Below are positions 35,810 to 47,530 of a stretch of DNA of 64,000 nt, piece after piece. The stretch comes from Diphasiastrum complanatum. Taxonomy: Eukaryota; Streptophyta; Lycopodiopsida; Lycopodiales; Lycopodiaceae. The stretch covers positions 6,689,608 to 6,753,607 of the forward strand of contig CM055108.1 in NCBI GenBank assembly GCA_029204225.1, read 5' to 3'. The notes beneath the pieces are model-generated. The model was not told the DNA's origin. It made no database searches and worked only from the letters and a program-made list of their open reading frames with translations. A program made the translations under genes and the position numbers. Position 1 is the first letter of the stretch. Every line of letters starts with the position of its first letter.

Positions 35810-38800
35810 TATAGATATCAGAGAGTATTGACTCTCAATTTTGACAAATATTCTTACCTTGGAGTCACATCCTCAAGATTACTATATGATCGTGAAGTTC
35901 ATTTCTCATGGTATTCTCACTCAGGCTGCACGCCTTTTGAGCACATTTGGTATACTAGTTTCTGATCTCCCAGGAGGCACTCATGAGTATATTAGACGAG
36001 GGCCTATATCCAGCATACTTGGCAGGGGCAGTTGAGCATTAAGCCAGATTTCTATCGAACACATTTTCTGGAGATTGATGGACCAGGTTTTCCTATTCTG
36101 GACTCTCACACTATTTACGGCTTACTCTTGGACAGTTTTGGGTTTCTTCTCACTAGCTTGCTATTGAGACTGGTCGCTATCAGGGTACTCTACGTGAGGA
36201 CAGATTATGTCAGATGTGTTCTTTGGGAGAGATTTTTCAGATGTTCGGCCTACTATGAGATCCATGGGCGTTCTCATTGTCTTTTCAGGGATGCACCCAC
36301 TTTACGCTCTCTCATCACTCATGTGGATCCTAGATGTGTTGCTCTTATGATATATGAGATGTGCTTACTGCGGAGAGCCCAAGCTCCAGTGGATAGTGAC
36401 ACACAGCCTCAAATTATGGACTTTTTTGCTAGTCGTTGTCCACAAGCAGATTCAGAGTTTGATGATAATATAGACATTGACCTAGCCCATCGTAATCAAA
36501 GACAGTGATTGGCCTCAGGTATTGTCGTACCTTGCGTGACTACGTGTACCAGGCATGTATGCCTTCAGAGGTCTCATACTAGTCAGGGTCAACGCCGATA
36601 GAGATGCCACCAATGACATCAGCGTCTTTTAGAATCGAGCTTTTCAAAATTGGATGAATCGACATGAATTGTGGTTTAAACCAGGTCCATCCCAAAAGAA
36701 TCAGAATTAATCTACAAGAGAAAATTTGCAAATATTTTTAGATATAATGCTTAAAAATATCTAATGTAATATGTCTAATGTCTACGATGTTTTTAAAATC
36801 TTATAGATACTAACTAGATTGCTGAGTTATACATACATTTTAATGTTCATTGTTGCTTGTAGAAAGCTAGAACACTTATGCTTTAAACCAAATTAGTATT
36901 CAGAGAATCACAACTGCAAATAACAATGTTGAATGGACACAATTCAAACCTCACAAACCAGATTTCATATTTCAACTTCTATTTAACATTGGAATTTATG
37001 ATTTACTCATGATCCATCATCAAAAACTATCACACAATACACTAGGTCAACATTGAAAAGCAAAATCAAAGAATCATTATAATCAAAGAAATGTTCAAAA
37101 TCAAAGAATTTAATTGACTTAAGTAATTTATCTCTGGAAATTGGATTCACCTTGAACCCAAACAAATCACTGACGAGTTGAGATTTGTTTGCCAAGAAAT
37201 TGCGATTCGTGGAAACTATATTTAGGCTTCAAACTCTTCATTTCTAGCATTGCTAAACAACATATTTCTAGTTTAGTTTAAGGTACTTGTGTTTTAGGGT
37301 CCTTGATCTCTTACAAGGACTCTCTTTGTGTGGCTTTGATATTACGAGAGATGTTTTGGATATAGAAAGACTTAGTGGCAAGTTGCAACCTGCCCAGCAG
37401 AGTCCAAGGGACAAAGCTACATATCACATCCTAAAAATATTTTATCGAAACGCGTTTCGAAAAATGAAACGTGTTCGGAACGCCCCATTCGAAACGGACC
37501 TCTTTCGAAATGTCAACCAGACGTTCGAAATGACTGGAAAAAGAACCAAATTTTTTTGCATTTCTGTGTGGTCCCGAGAGGTCAGAGTAAGAGAATTTTT
37601 GTACTAAAGCCACTAAGTTGAAGATAGAAAATGAAATTGGATGTATCTACTTGGCACAAGTCTCTCTATGACATGTCTAAACCCCAAAAACCCATAAAAA
37701 AACATTTTTTTTAAAAAAGCAACCCTACAAAAGTTTCCCGTTTCGAACCTGGACCTCCCGTTCAAAACGTGTTTCAAAATGACGTACAAAACGGATTTGA
37801 TAAAACGTTGCTTCCTTTTTTGAGAAGATTGCTTAAATTTTTTTAACAAATCTGGAGACTTTGTCAAAAGATGAGGCAACATTCTAGCTTAGCATTGCCA
37901 TAGAGATCCTAGACAATGTCGTATGTTGAGACCTACTGATACCCATGGGGCACGATAGTCCACTCATAGACGTAGTCACCTGCTATGTCACTAGATCAGG
38001 GTTACAAGCACGTTGACAATCATTTTAAAGTAGTCATCAATGTTGAGACAACTGCATCTCTTTTAAGCAGGCATTGCACATCCGGAGTTAAATATTTTCC
38101 AGAGTAGTGTTTTACTTAGTGTTCAAACCTACCATGGTTGGCTGCAATATTGGTTGTTCTCACATTTATCAGCCAAACTTTAGCAAATTGTTCAGCAACA
38201 ATATTTTGATTGCACGCATGCAAAGAAACAATCATATGGTGGCATTTGTCATCAATGGTGACATTAAATTTTTGTGTACTTCCATAAATCAACAGTTCGA
38301 TTGGCAACTTAATTCGCTTGTTGTTGGAACTGCTTCTTCTTCTCATTGTTGAATTTCAAAGTTCTGCAGTCCTTGGAAGGGCAGTGGCAATTGGAGCATT
38401 GTCTTATTAGCGACTAACGACTGTCAGGAAGCCACGGCAACTTTCAAATATGAAGGCAAGTTCCTATTAATGATATGAAGGTAGCACACAGAGCATACTA
38501 TGGCAACAATCTGATCCCATACCATTTCTAAAGCAATGCAACTTATATCCCACTTTCCATTGATTCTATCTTTCTTAACAACCATTCTGCATGCAAACTT
38601 GTTTCTGAAGTTTTTTGAAAGTTGAAGGGTAGCGATCACTGCTTTTAGAGGCATCACCATATATGAGACAATGAGAAATCTGACAGAAGGAAAATGTCTA
38701 TCACCAATTGGTCTGACAGATCTGGCAAAACTATATTTATAGTTAAGCAACAAATCAATTTGCAGACAATCGTCATCATAATCAAGTTTTTTGCGTAAGG

Positions 38801-40647
38801 AGCTAGTCAAAGGCATGTATTTATCATATATGTAAAAGCCAACAACTGCGGGTGTGGGAGCGTAGCACTTTTGTGGTATATTCTGAAGCAATAACAGATT
38901 ATTCAACAAGCAATTAGATGGCCCATGCATCAAAAGCAAGATTGAAGGCTTCATGCACATCAGATTTTGGCCAGTGGCAAGGTAGCAAAGCGGTACTGCT
39001 ACTTTTCGGCAATTTGCATCTGTACTTGAGCACCTATTGTAGTTTGTGGTGTGTCTGTGGCAGTAATCAGAACTTCTAGTAACAATTCTGAATTTTTTTC
39101 AAACACTTCCAGAATTTGTGATAATAATTCAGAAATCTCTTTCAAATATCCGTTCTTATAAAGCAGACTTTTGATATAGTAGTGAGTGATGTAGCAGCAA
39201 ACTTGAAGAGATTCTATTACCAAACCAGACTATGGCAAGCCATAATCGGTAGGTAGATCACCACATACGTTCAAGTTTCAGGCGTTAGCCTGCCAAAGTA
39301 ATCCCCTACCTCCTTAGGAAAAAATGTCTCGATCCGTTCGAGTGCACTGAGCTTCTTACTGCTATTTTCATGGCTCTGTAGAACATACATGGCAAGTCTT
39401 AGCCTGATAAAATCTACCATATTCCAAAATTTGTTTCCACTTTTTGCAAATTGATGTTTGGATTGTCACCCTAGGTATTGGTGATTCGTGCAGCAGATAG
39501 AACTACAAACTTTAAATAGATTAAATGACTATTTCGATTTACAATGATGTGAAAAACAATGAGAAAATAAAAAAGAGTCGACAACAATAAGCAGGGGAAA
39601 CATTCTACATTGAGATTGCAAAGACTCAAGGAGATGTGCTTACTGTGACGGATGCTCCATCCAAGAAATCCTTTTGAGCTGCATAGGAATAAAAGAAGCA
39701 AGTGTTTTAGAGGTGCTATATTAGAAGCTGTTCATTAACATGAAAACTCATGCAATGTATAAGGTGCTATGGAAATTACCTTGTTTATCCTTTTGAAGAG
39801 TAAAAAATATAAGTAAATGAATAAGTTTTTAAGAAAGGAAAACTGAACAAGCTTTCTAGATGCACTGATGTCTAACAAAGACAGCGAAAAGTTTGTGCAT
39901 TTTTTGCAGACTGGAACAGGAAACTTGTAAAATTAGATAGGAAACGTCTCTTAAGGAGTGGTGACAACATGATGGCTTTTGGCTTTTGTTCCACATATTT
40001 CTGGTACTGTGTTTACAGAGTGATGATATGTTGTTAAGAACAGTGAGACCCTCCACAAGTAAAGAGTCTACATTGACAACCATTAGCAAGCATCATAGCG
40101 TATATAATCCAGACTGTGCAGAAGTCAGCCAAGATGCTACTATAATCCAGACATAAAATCATAGATGAAGCAGTATATAATACAGAAATTGCCGAAGGCA
40201 GTCTCCTTGAGCACACATATTAACAGACAATAGATGAACGGTGATGCTGTTGTGTATCGTCAATCGCAGCACGATGAGAGAGTCATTGAGGAGGGTATGG
40301 TGCAGGGTTGTGAGGCAGAAAGTGAACGATCAAATCGACAAAGCTCGAAAACTATATAATTTTCTATGAAGCAATACAAGAAGCTTCACAGAACGTGAGC
40401 GAAATTCAACATTATTGCGTTCTATTGTGTAAACTGGTCATGAAGGGATATCGTGCAGCGCCTAACGTCAGACGCCAAAGACAGAAACTGACTTACCAAA
40501 ATTTGAGCTGAAGTGGCTAAACCTCCCTGCCAAGAATACAAGAGGAGCAACCATTGATATGACAAGCAGTGTGAAAACTGGAAAATTATATTTGACATGT
40601 CTGGGGCGTTGAAGGGAGTTTGACCCTCCCCATCTTCTGGGCGGCAT
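32064..40647 (-). CDS. GAUT: Galacturonosyltransferase (GAUT1/3-like), nine exons
   Basis: A GT8 enzyme that transfers galacturonic acid from UDP-GalA to homogalacturonan (pectin) in the Golgi. Coding exons on the minus strand: 40647-40497, 39678-39644, 34996-34859, 34645-34495, 34412-34333, 34205-33874, 33704-33350, 33089-32502, 32339-32064. All introns are GT-AG with matching phases, giving 701 codons; the family is usually about 530-680. The N terminus has a short basic tail and one membrane anchor (about 22-41, FPVFTLLVISMVAPLVFL), as in a type II Golgi protein. A variable stem is followed by the conserved RHEKWLKEL, GKYSIWRPDENEN, MARVYASIS and KKQSTFLSQLAAKTIP blocks. The catalytic GT8 domain has the metal-binding DDD at 526-528 (LFLDDDIVVQKDL), CGWAYGMN, and the terminal HYNGNLKPW at 663-671. 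GAUT1/2/3 clade is favoured by the anchor and C terminus. Exon 2 joins exon 3 in frame, but a small extra exon inside the 4.6-kb intron cannot be excluded. Confidence 0.93.
33161..33241 (-). other. Candidate 81-bp cassette exon in GAUT intron 7
   Basis: Within the intron between exons 7 and 8, an AG acceptor (33243-33242) and a GT donor (33160-33159) bracket 27 codons with no stop, in phase 0 at both ends. The peptide includes SLKKCGWTKVKIVEMYFPM. Insertion would keep the frame between NAQ and EPEKHVF. I know no GAUT with this insert, so it may be an alternative exon, a retained fragment or chance. Confidence 0.35.
35525..35587. repeat. (TC)n(AC)n compound microsatellite
   Basis: About 23 TC units followed by about 8 AC units, inside GAUT intron 2. 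The flanks read CCATGCATGGCTTGCTG near 35453, and nearly the same words recur at 35733-35750 before the next tract, so the two tracts sit in a local duplication. Confidence 0.9.
35770..35805. repeat. (CT)n microsatellite
   Basis: About 18 CT units inside GAUT intron 2, preceded by the CATGCATGGCTTGCTG word shared with the tract at 35525. Confidence 0.9.
35841..36508 (+). other. Unrecognised open frames opposite to GAUT, in intron 2
   Basis: Two overlapping plus-strand frames: 35841-36035 (AARLLSTFGILVSDLPGG region) and 36032-36508 (158 codons; FYRTHFLEIDGPGFPILDSH, then a Cys/Arg-rich part and an acidic tail). They look like one protein broken by a frameshift near 36032. I recognise no domain. 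A decayed transposon Gag or host gene fragment is possible. Confidence 0.3.
37439..37808. repeat. Fold-back repeat with CGAAAC-type arms
   Basis: The left arm (about 37439-37498, beginning TTTTATCGAAACGCGTTTCG) is matched, inverted and imperfectly, by the right arm (about 37741-37808, ending GATTTGATAAAACG). Words of the type CGTTTCGAA/TTCGAAACGG recur about ten times. The left arm contains the perfect 16-bp palindrome TCGAAACGCGTTTCGA (37445-37460). It resembles a decayed MITE-like insertion; no target duplication was confirmed. Confidence 0.45.
38116..39420 (-). pseudogene. Decayed intronless coding sequence in GAUT intron 2
   Basis: Four protein-like stretches follow one another on the minus strand in shifting frames. 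About 39410-39260 has FWNMVDFIRLRLAMYVLQ and LSALERIETFFPKEVGDYFG. 39223-38999 has VCCYITHYYIKSLLYKNGYL and LSQILEVFEKNSELLLEVLI. 38980-38424 has LLLMHGPSNCLLNNLLLLQ, IPQKCYAPTPAVVGFYIYD and VRFLIVSYMVMPLKAVIATL. 38346-38116 has LPIELLIYGSTQKFNVTIDD and NIVAEQFAKVWLINV. Leu-rich helical character and the lack of intron gaps suggest one protein, possibly helical-repeat, inactivated by at least three frame breaks and one stop. I cannot name the family. Its strand matches GAUT, but nothing in GAUT resembles it. Confidence 0.5.
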
Positions 40648-41441
40648 AGTGCCTGCTTCGCCGAGTGACTAACCCTTAAAGGTCAAAATAATGGAGTCAA
40701 GAGACCTTCCTGATCTTATAGGTGCCATTGCAATTTGCTATAAATGTGTAGGACAATAAAATTCCACAATGTGATGGAATCTGATGATTTGAGCTAAACT
40801 CATCCGCAGACAAGAAGCGATGGCCTCTATGAAGCTACGTACCAATCCTTCGCATCACCCTTGCAACGAAGCTGATGTGTCATATTTCTTTGAAGTGTCA
40901 CCACGGTGATGAAACAGATCTAAATACAGACCAGATGTGGAAGGAGATATAAGAAAGACAAGAGGACTACGAAAGCTCACACATAAAAAATCCTCCACCG
41001 TTTCTTGTCTTCCCCACACACATAAAACTTCAAGAAGAAGGATCTTGTGCAAAGCGATGTGGTCATTTCTTTACATCAGCTGTCAGCAGTTTAATCTTCA
41101 GTTAACAATGCTGCAGCAGATCTAAACGCCCGAAAAACTCTTTCTAAACATATAAATCGCATTTTCTTTTGCACTTTTCTGCAATGCAAAACAAAATGCA
41201 CAAGCAAGCCCGGACTCTCCTGACTCCTGGGGAAGTCAGATAAAACAGAATCTGCAGATCTTAAACCCAGAGGCCGGCAAGGAAACAACGTCGCAGCTTG
41301 TACCAACCATCAATCTACAGTTGATCTGACACTAATCACAAACTTTTTGCCACATCCATCCTGCAAAATACCTCATTCTGCGTACTATCCTAGCTGCCTA
41401 GGCTTCATCCTCCATCTCTACGATCCATATCTCCCTCCGTC

Positions 41442-41497
<56 letters not shown>

Positions 41498-41700
41498 GCA
41501 GACTAGTCTACTGAGCATCTATTTTTCTCTCTCTCTCTTTCTCTCCCATCTTAGTCGCACGGTCAGATTATAATCCTCCACCGTTGGATACTCGTTACCT
41601 ATTCAGATATTGCCACGTGCTTATGATCAACCACGTAAAGCCTTGGAGTCGGCAGATCTGACGCGTGGCTAACATCCGAGTGAGCGCGCGTCTAACATGA
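40648..41700 (-). promoter_or_regulatory. 5' UTR and promoter region of GAUT
   Basis: Upstream of the GAUT ATG at 40647. A (CT)22 tract at 41449-41493, i.e. (GA)n in the gene sense, lies about 800 bp before the ATG, and shorter CT runs occur at 41525-41545 and 41716-41732. A CCACGTGC-type G-box core (GCCACGTGCT near 41610) and ACGTGGC near 41661 are possible bZIP/bHLH sites. The transcription start was not placed. Confidence 0.45.
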
Positions 41701-42554
41701 AATGCCTTTAAGCACCTCTCTCTCTCTCTCTAATATTATAGTTGTAGTAGGGCGATTCTTTATTTAGGCTATGCGTGAGGTTATGTCTATATTACACGTG
41801 GCAATTTCTGATTCGCGGTAGAGCATGACAATATTAGGTCTCATGCCTAGTAACCCATCACACATAAATATTGATAGCCCCCTTCACACATATTGATGGG
41901 AACAAGATGATCAAAGGCGGTGCTCGGAAAACCTCTTTTGACTTGTGTGTTGATTTTTAGAAGGCTTTTAGTTGTAAAAGGGTGTATATGAAAAAACATC
42001 AAAGATTTTATGATATCGGTTTTTGAAAATTCATGTCGATTCTATTCTTGTACTTTGTTGGTTTTTCCAAGCAGTGATGAAAGGAGTTGAGGACAGATGG
42101 GCTAATGGCCTGAGTGCTTGAAAGCCTCCTTGCCACTTTGGACTATGTTGAAATTTGAGGGTCGCTCTGAACTTGGTTTATATCGAGTGAACTTGGAAGT
42201 TATTAGGTTTTTGTCAATGGGAGTTTGCAATTGTGGAGATAACCTTAAAGGTGTGAGCATCTCCTTTTAAGTACGAATTGTAACAAAAGCGTTTTGATAT
42301 ACAGTAAATGTCTCATCGTTATTATAATATTTTGAGATTTTGTAAGTGCTCTAATAAAAGGACTCAACTACTATTTTGTATCCTAGAATTATATCTATAC
42401 GTGCTAAATCTAAAACATGGAAGTCCATTAACTTCTAGCGATTTATTTTCTAACCTCAAGGTCTACATAGTTAAATTCAAATTGGGCACATTGATAGGGT
42501 CTCCTTGAGAAATAACATCCATAACTATTCTCAAAAAAAATTCCTAATTGTATA
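41701..42554. other. Intergenic, no recognisable gene
   Basis: AT-rich with no coding features on either strand. Confidence 0.5.
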
Positions 42555-42960
42555 GGGTAAGGCCCCCGTCCGGCCCCCGCCTTCAGCGCCTGGAGGCATT
42601 TGAGGGTGGCAGCCCGAGGCGCCTCCCAGGCGTGGAAGGCCCCCGGGCGGAGGCCTTCCCTTGCCGTGACAATCGCTAATTTTTTATTTATTTATTTTTT
42701 GCTAAAAATAATCCATGATTTACCAAAAATAGTAAGTTTATGATTTCAGGTTTTTAAAAAATACTTTTTAATAATAGTAAAAGTACTTACAAAGTGTAAT
42801 GCACTTTTGGTTGTGTCTAAAAATAGTAATGATGCATTGCACACTTATTACTTCTCCAGATCTTGAAATAATAAATGCAGGTGTGATATTGTGGCTTTTA
42901 AGGTTTCACAGAAATACACTGTAAAAAATCAGTAGGTTGTTACGTATGTGAAAGCAATCC
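42555..42960. repeat. Dispersed repeat with GC-rich head (copy A)
   Basis: A sharply GC-rich block (42555-42670; GGCCCCC, GGCGCCTCCCAGGCG and CCCGGGCGG words) is followed by T-rich sequence with AAAAATAGTAA words and CTTACAAAGTGTAATGCAC. A diverged copy with the same order occurs at about 47699-48000 (AAGGCCCCACCC...GGGCCTTCC, T-runs, AAAAATAGTAAAGG, CTTACAAATGTGTAAGGCAC). The class is unknown. Confidence 0.45.
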
Positions 42961-43316
42961 ATGACTCAACTATGGCAAACGCTTAGCAATTAGGGCAGAA
43001 GAGCATGGAGGAGCTTTGCATTGAAATAGTTAGCAAGCTAAAGTAATTAAATTGCAATGAACGTTATTGATTGGTTGGGGCATGGGAATGGTTGACTCCA
43101 CCATGCATGCAAAGAATTTTGGACTTGTTGAAGTTGGCCCCCCAATCCATCCACCCCATAGCCTCTCTATACACAATAGCAAATATTGCATGAACATGTT
43201 AGAGGCTTTTATAATGGTTACGCCAAAAGAGTAACAAGCATGCCATTTACACACCCATAGTTTAGTCTTCTATCAACATCTTGTTACCCCAACCATCTAT
43301 CAAGGTTGTGTGTGTG

Positions 43317-43390
<74 letters not shown>

Positions 43391-44039
43391 TAAAGCTCTT
43401 TGGGCATGTGATGTAAAATCTACTTGCCTTTCATGTGCAAGGCACTCTCACAACTTATGACATGAACTTTAACGATATTATTTTTGCAAAAACTCATTGA
43501 CCAACCTCAACACATAGTATTGCCTTTGGCAAAGGCAAGCCCAAAAAGTGTTTTTCTTCTTCCTTTTTAGATTGAGACCTTTTACTCTATTTATTTTTGG
43601 AGCATGATCAATTTATCTTTCTTAAGCAACACCACAAATGATGAAACTAGTAATTTTTATACGCATATAAAATGTACGTCTACTAATATGCCAAACTTAA
43701 ATACGAGCACATCACTCCAAGATGTGCTCTTATTTAGGGCAAGATGTAATCAATGGCAAGGTTCAAGCATACTCCAATGTGCCAACAATACAATGATCAC
43801 TCTTACTACACTGGACTCACTCCCCTTGATACTTCAAGCTCTAATTATTACTCTTACTCCACTCAACTCAGTTTCCTTGAATTCCTCAAGCTTCCATGAT
43901 TACTCCTAGTCCACTCAACTCAATGTGGACGATTCAATGGCATATTTATATGTGAGTATCAATCATTTCATGCTTCTAGTACTTTGTGGAAGATTGACAT
44001 TGATGTGGCATTTGCCATTTTAACCTTGCAAATTGCAAA
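42961..44039. other. Intergenic with compound microsatellite
   Basis: Contains a (GT)n(GA)n tract at about 43306-43387. No gene recognised. Confidence 0.6.
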
Positions 44040-45560
44040 TTGAATGCACATTATGCCTTCTTGAAGTTGGAGTTTGCCAAGGCCTTCGATGAAAACTTAT
44101 GGAACTACCTATTTGCAACATGTAAAAGGATTGGTACACCTAAAAGGTTGATCAATAGTGTAAGAGCATTATACAAAGTGCCTATCAAGATCAATGATTT
44201 TTTTTTAACTGGAGTTAACTTGGTCAATGTGATAAGATAGGGATGTACAATATACCCCACCTTATTTGCTATTGCAACACCAACATTACTTTCGAAAATT
44301 GGGTCAATGGGAATATTGCAAAGTCATTTTAGAGTGGGTGTACCTACTCATATAAAAGAAAATATTATACAAATTAATAAAAATTGCACAGTACTTATGC
44401 AAACTAATGAAATCAATAATAAGAGTAGAGATCAAAGTCGTTGAGTCTTTCCAACAAATGATCCCATCATGAATCAACAAGTACATCATGGAAACTATTG
44501 TTCATGGAACAATTATAAAACATTAAGGAATACGTATTGAAGTTCATATAACAAATGCACGTAGAATTTATTGGCTTTTGCAAGGGACATAAGCTAACTT
44601 AGTCTTTTGAGATGATCAATTACTTGTGCATTGAGAGTGGTGATCATCAGACACATTCTCCAACTCTAATCTATTTGCTCTCCTACTAGATCAGGGACAC
44701 AATTAGTGCATGTTAAATGTTCCAAAAGTTGCTCAAATTTTTTCTAAAGAAAGAAAGTCTCAACTTGGTGTGACATGGAATACTTGTGCCATCCCTACTA
44801 CAATGGGAGGCACTTAAATGATAGACAAGATTGATCGTTCAAGTCTCAAGTATTAGAGTTTTATCACTCATGAAGTTACATCAACCTTGGAAGAGGGCTA
44901 TTGAGCTAGCCTAGTTAAATATGTAGCAAGAGATGCAAGGGGAATTGGGAGAGAAATAGCATCTATATTGTTTTGGACTAGTCGAGTGAAGAATATAAAA
45001 CAATATGCATGATTTGGAACTCAATAAAAGTGAATTTAAGTTACACTTTACACCCAAATAAAGGCTATATGGTTTAGACGAAAAGGATGTATGGTATTTC
45101 GCAATTTTTTACTATAAAAATACACCATGTTATAAGAAGGCAATTAGGATGACCTTGATGATAAGAATAAAATGTTTTAAGAAATGAAAGAAACTTCTTG
45201 GTGGTAGACATTAGCAACATCGTTATGCTTACTCCAAGACAAGGGAATATATCAAATGATTTAAGGGTGTATTTTAAAGGCTTGGAGATATTGGAAGATT
45301 TCTTGAAATGCATGAACCAAAGGACATAACAAGTTGTCTATGACAAGTGTTTTTCTATGACAAGCAGGTGCAATTTTGAATCATTAAAAAAAATTTGAAA
45401 GAATTCTCCTTGCAAGGATGGAAGGCTAGGTTTAACACAATCAAGCACATCCTAATCAAAAAGCTCAAATCCTTTTAGTGGGAAATATATCACAAAAAGA
45501 GAGCAATTGGATTAGGATTTTCAACAAGAAGAAGCTTGTTTGATTTGAGAGACGTACATG
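44040..45560 (+). mobile_element. LINE (non-LTR) reverse transcriptase fragment
   Basis: 44040-44240 reads the palm region of a non-LTR RT: FLKLEFAKAFDENLWNYL, IGTPKRLINSVRALYKVPIK and INDFFLTGV, then a degraded RQGC motif with a stop in place of Gln, followed by GCTIYPTLFAI. The catalytic Asp of the first motif (usually LDF.KAFD) is Glu here. Further LINE-like but heavily broken sequence extends to about 45560. The 5' end, endonuclease and poly-A tail were not found. It is dead. Confidence 0.75.
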
Positions 45561-46163
45561 GTGAGTGTCTTTCATCTTCTAATTGGCTACATAGAAGCAA
45601 AGGACCTTATCATCAGTTCTGATTTGGTACTATCTCGACCAAAGGATAGTCACATTTATATCCCAAGGATGCATAGAGAGAAATAACAGAAAGCCGCATA
45701 GTTCCTCTTGACAAGTCAAGACCAAGCCTTCTAGGACCTTTATTCATAGTCTAGCAAAGTAAGACATAGCCGAAAAGTATATACAGTACTAAAAAGACAT
45801 CATAAAGTAAAACTCATCTCAAGACATCTAGCTGGTACCTGCCAGCCTCCCACCACACAAAACTGCACAAGTTAGCACAGTGAGGAAGACAAGTGTCAAT
45901 GTTGAATGTCAGTTGTTACCCCTAATTAGTACAAAGTGTATTTAACAATCATAGTCCAATCTTCCCTAGCAATGTTTAATTTATAGCAGTAGGCCAAACA
46001 TAAATGTTTCTGTATCAGGGCTTATGCCATGTTTGATCTGTTCATAGGGTATTGGTCTATATCAGTATTAGCATAACATAAGTACGTCTACTAGATTAAC
46101 CATAGTAATTACAAGCTTGGCAATAGTTTAGATAGGGGCACATCAGTGGGTATTGTTGGGGGA
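45561..46163. other. Intergenic, no recognisable gene
   Basis: No coding or repeat signal recognised. Confidence 0.45.
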
Positions 46164-47530
46164 CTACTGATTAGATTTGATACCAATCTGTTGGTGATAT
46201 GGAATAAGGATGATCAGGTCGCAGCGAAAATAGGAGGCCATCCTTTCCAACAAATAAAAACAATGACGATAATTTGTAATAGGATCTAGATTTGCTAGAG
46301 AAGTGAAGAATAGAGCTGTTGATTTGTGTTGATAATGAATATCAGTGTAGGTGTTGTAGACAAGCATAAAGACTTGCGAATAGATTAGGTGTCTATAGAT
46401 CCTCTGCAGCACTATAGCCAACAAGATTCGAATAGATTGATGTTTTACCACTGGACTGAAGGTGTCAGTGTAATCTATTCCATATACTTGCTCATATCCT
46501 TTAACCACTAATCGAGCTTTCCATTTGGATATTGATCCATCTGGCTTGAGCTTCAGTTTCAAGATCCATTTAGTGTCAATCAGTTTTATACCTGCAGGAG
46601 GATCAACAAGACTCCAGGTCTTGTTCTTCATCAACGAGCTATACTCAGCATCCATAGCAGCTCTCCATTTGTTTGCGTCTAACATTGACAATGCTTCTGC
46701 AACAGAGGCAGGTTCATCATGACTGATAACATTGACAATGCTTCTGCAACAGAGGCAGGTTCATCATGATTGATAAACACCTAAGGGATGAAATGATTAG
46801 GTTGTTGTCATTGTCGAGCAGATTTTTGAACTACAAGTTCCTGAGTAGATGACTCTCCTGGGTGTATGACAAGGATGTCTTCAAGTTGTGGTTGAACAAT
46901 CGTAGGTCCAGGCCTATCGATGGTGAATAGAGTTGTCGGAACAAACTCCTGTATTTTTTGCTTTTGCTTAAAATCATAGAACTTGTCTTCAAAGAAGACG
47001 ATATCACGGCTGACTTATATCTGATCCATTTCAATATCATAGATATGATATGCCTTATGTGATGTTGAGTAACCAATAAAAATATTCTTGTAGTTTACTG
47101 GGTCTAGCTTTTTTCTAAGATCAGACGGTATTTGTGCATAACACAGACATCCAAACACATGAAGGTGTTTCAAACTTGGTTTGTAACTGTAGTAGGCTTC
47201 AAACGAAGTTTTAAGAGTGTGGTGGAATAATTTTGCAGATAGCAGGCTGTAGAAATTGCTTTAGCCCAAAAATTTTGGGTAACTGAGCATTGGACATCAT
47301 GGATCATGTTGCTTCCAATAGTGTTCAATTCTTTCTTTCAGCCACGTCGTTCTATTGTGGAGTATAGCTTGTAGTGAACTGATGGTGCGCGTCTCATGAA
47401 GATAAATAGTCCGCCATTTCATCAGACATAAAATCTCCCCCAGAATCAGACCCAAGGGTCTTGATCCTCTGACCAGTTTGAGTCTCAGCAAACTATTTAA
47501 ATTCCTCAGACTTGTTGGTAAAAACATCAG
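46164..47530 (-). pseudogene. Copia integrase-RT fragment
   Basis: Leftward on the minus strand: integrase catalytic sequence in broken frames (about 47530-47300; GQRIKTLGSDSGG-like, then a degraded AERKN), and integrase C-terminal sequence at 47100-46830 (NIFIGYSTSHKAYHIYD-like). Then 46691-46400 holds the N-terminal RT domain ([48 protein letters not shown]). The RT breaks off before the YVDD motif. A 47-bp tandem duplication at 46681-46774 sits between integrase and RT. No LTRs were identified. Confidence 0.82.

Larger units (their letters stand above)
34997..39643 (-). other. GAUT intron 2 (about 4.65 kb)
   Basis: This intron is far longer than the others in the gene (about 80-820 bp). 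It holds two CT tracts, an open frame on the opposite strand, a fold-back repeat and a decayed coding stretch, each listed separately. The expansion therefore came from insertions. Confidence 0.75.

Noticed and set aside
46140-46200. GATTTGATACCAATCTG, resembling an initiator-Met primer site on the minus strand
   Set aside because: Only a partial match, and it lies after RT in the element sense with no LTR on the expected side.
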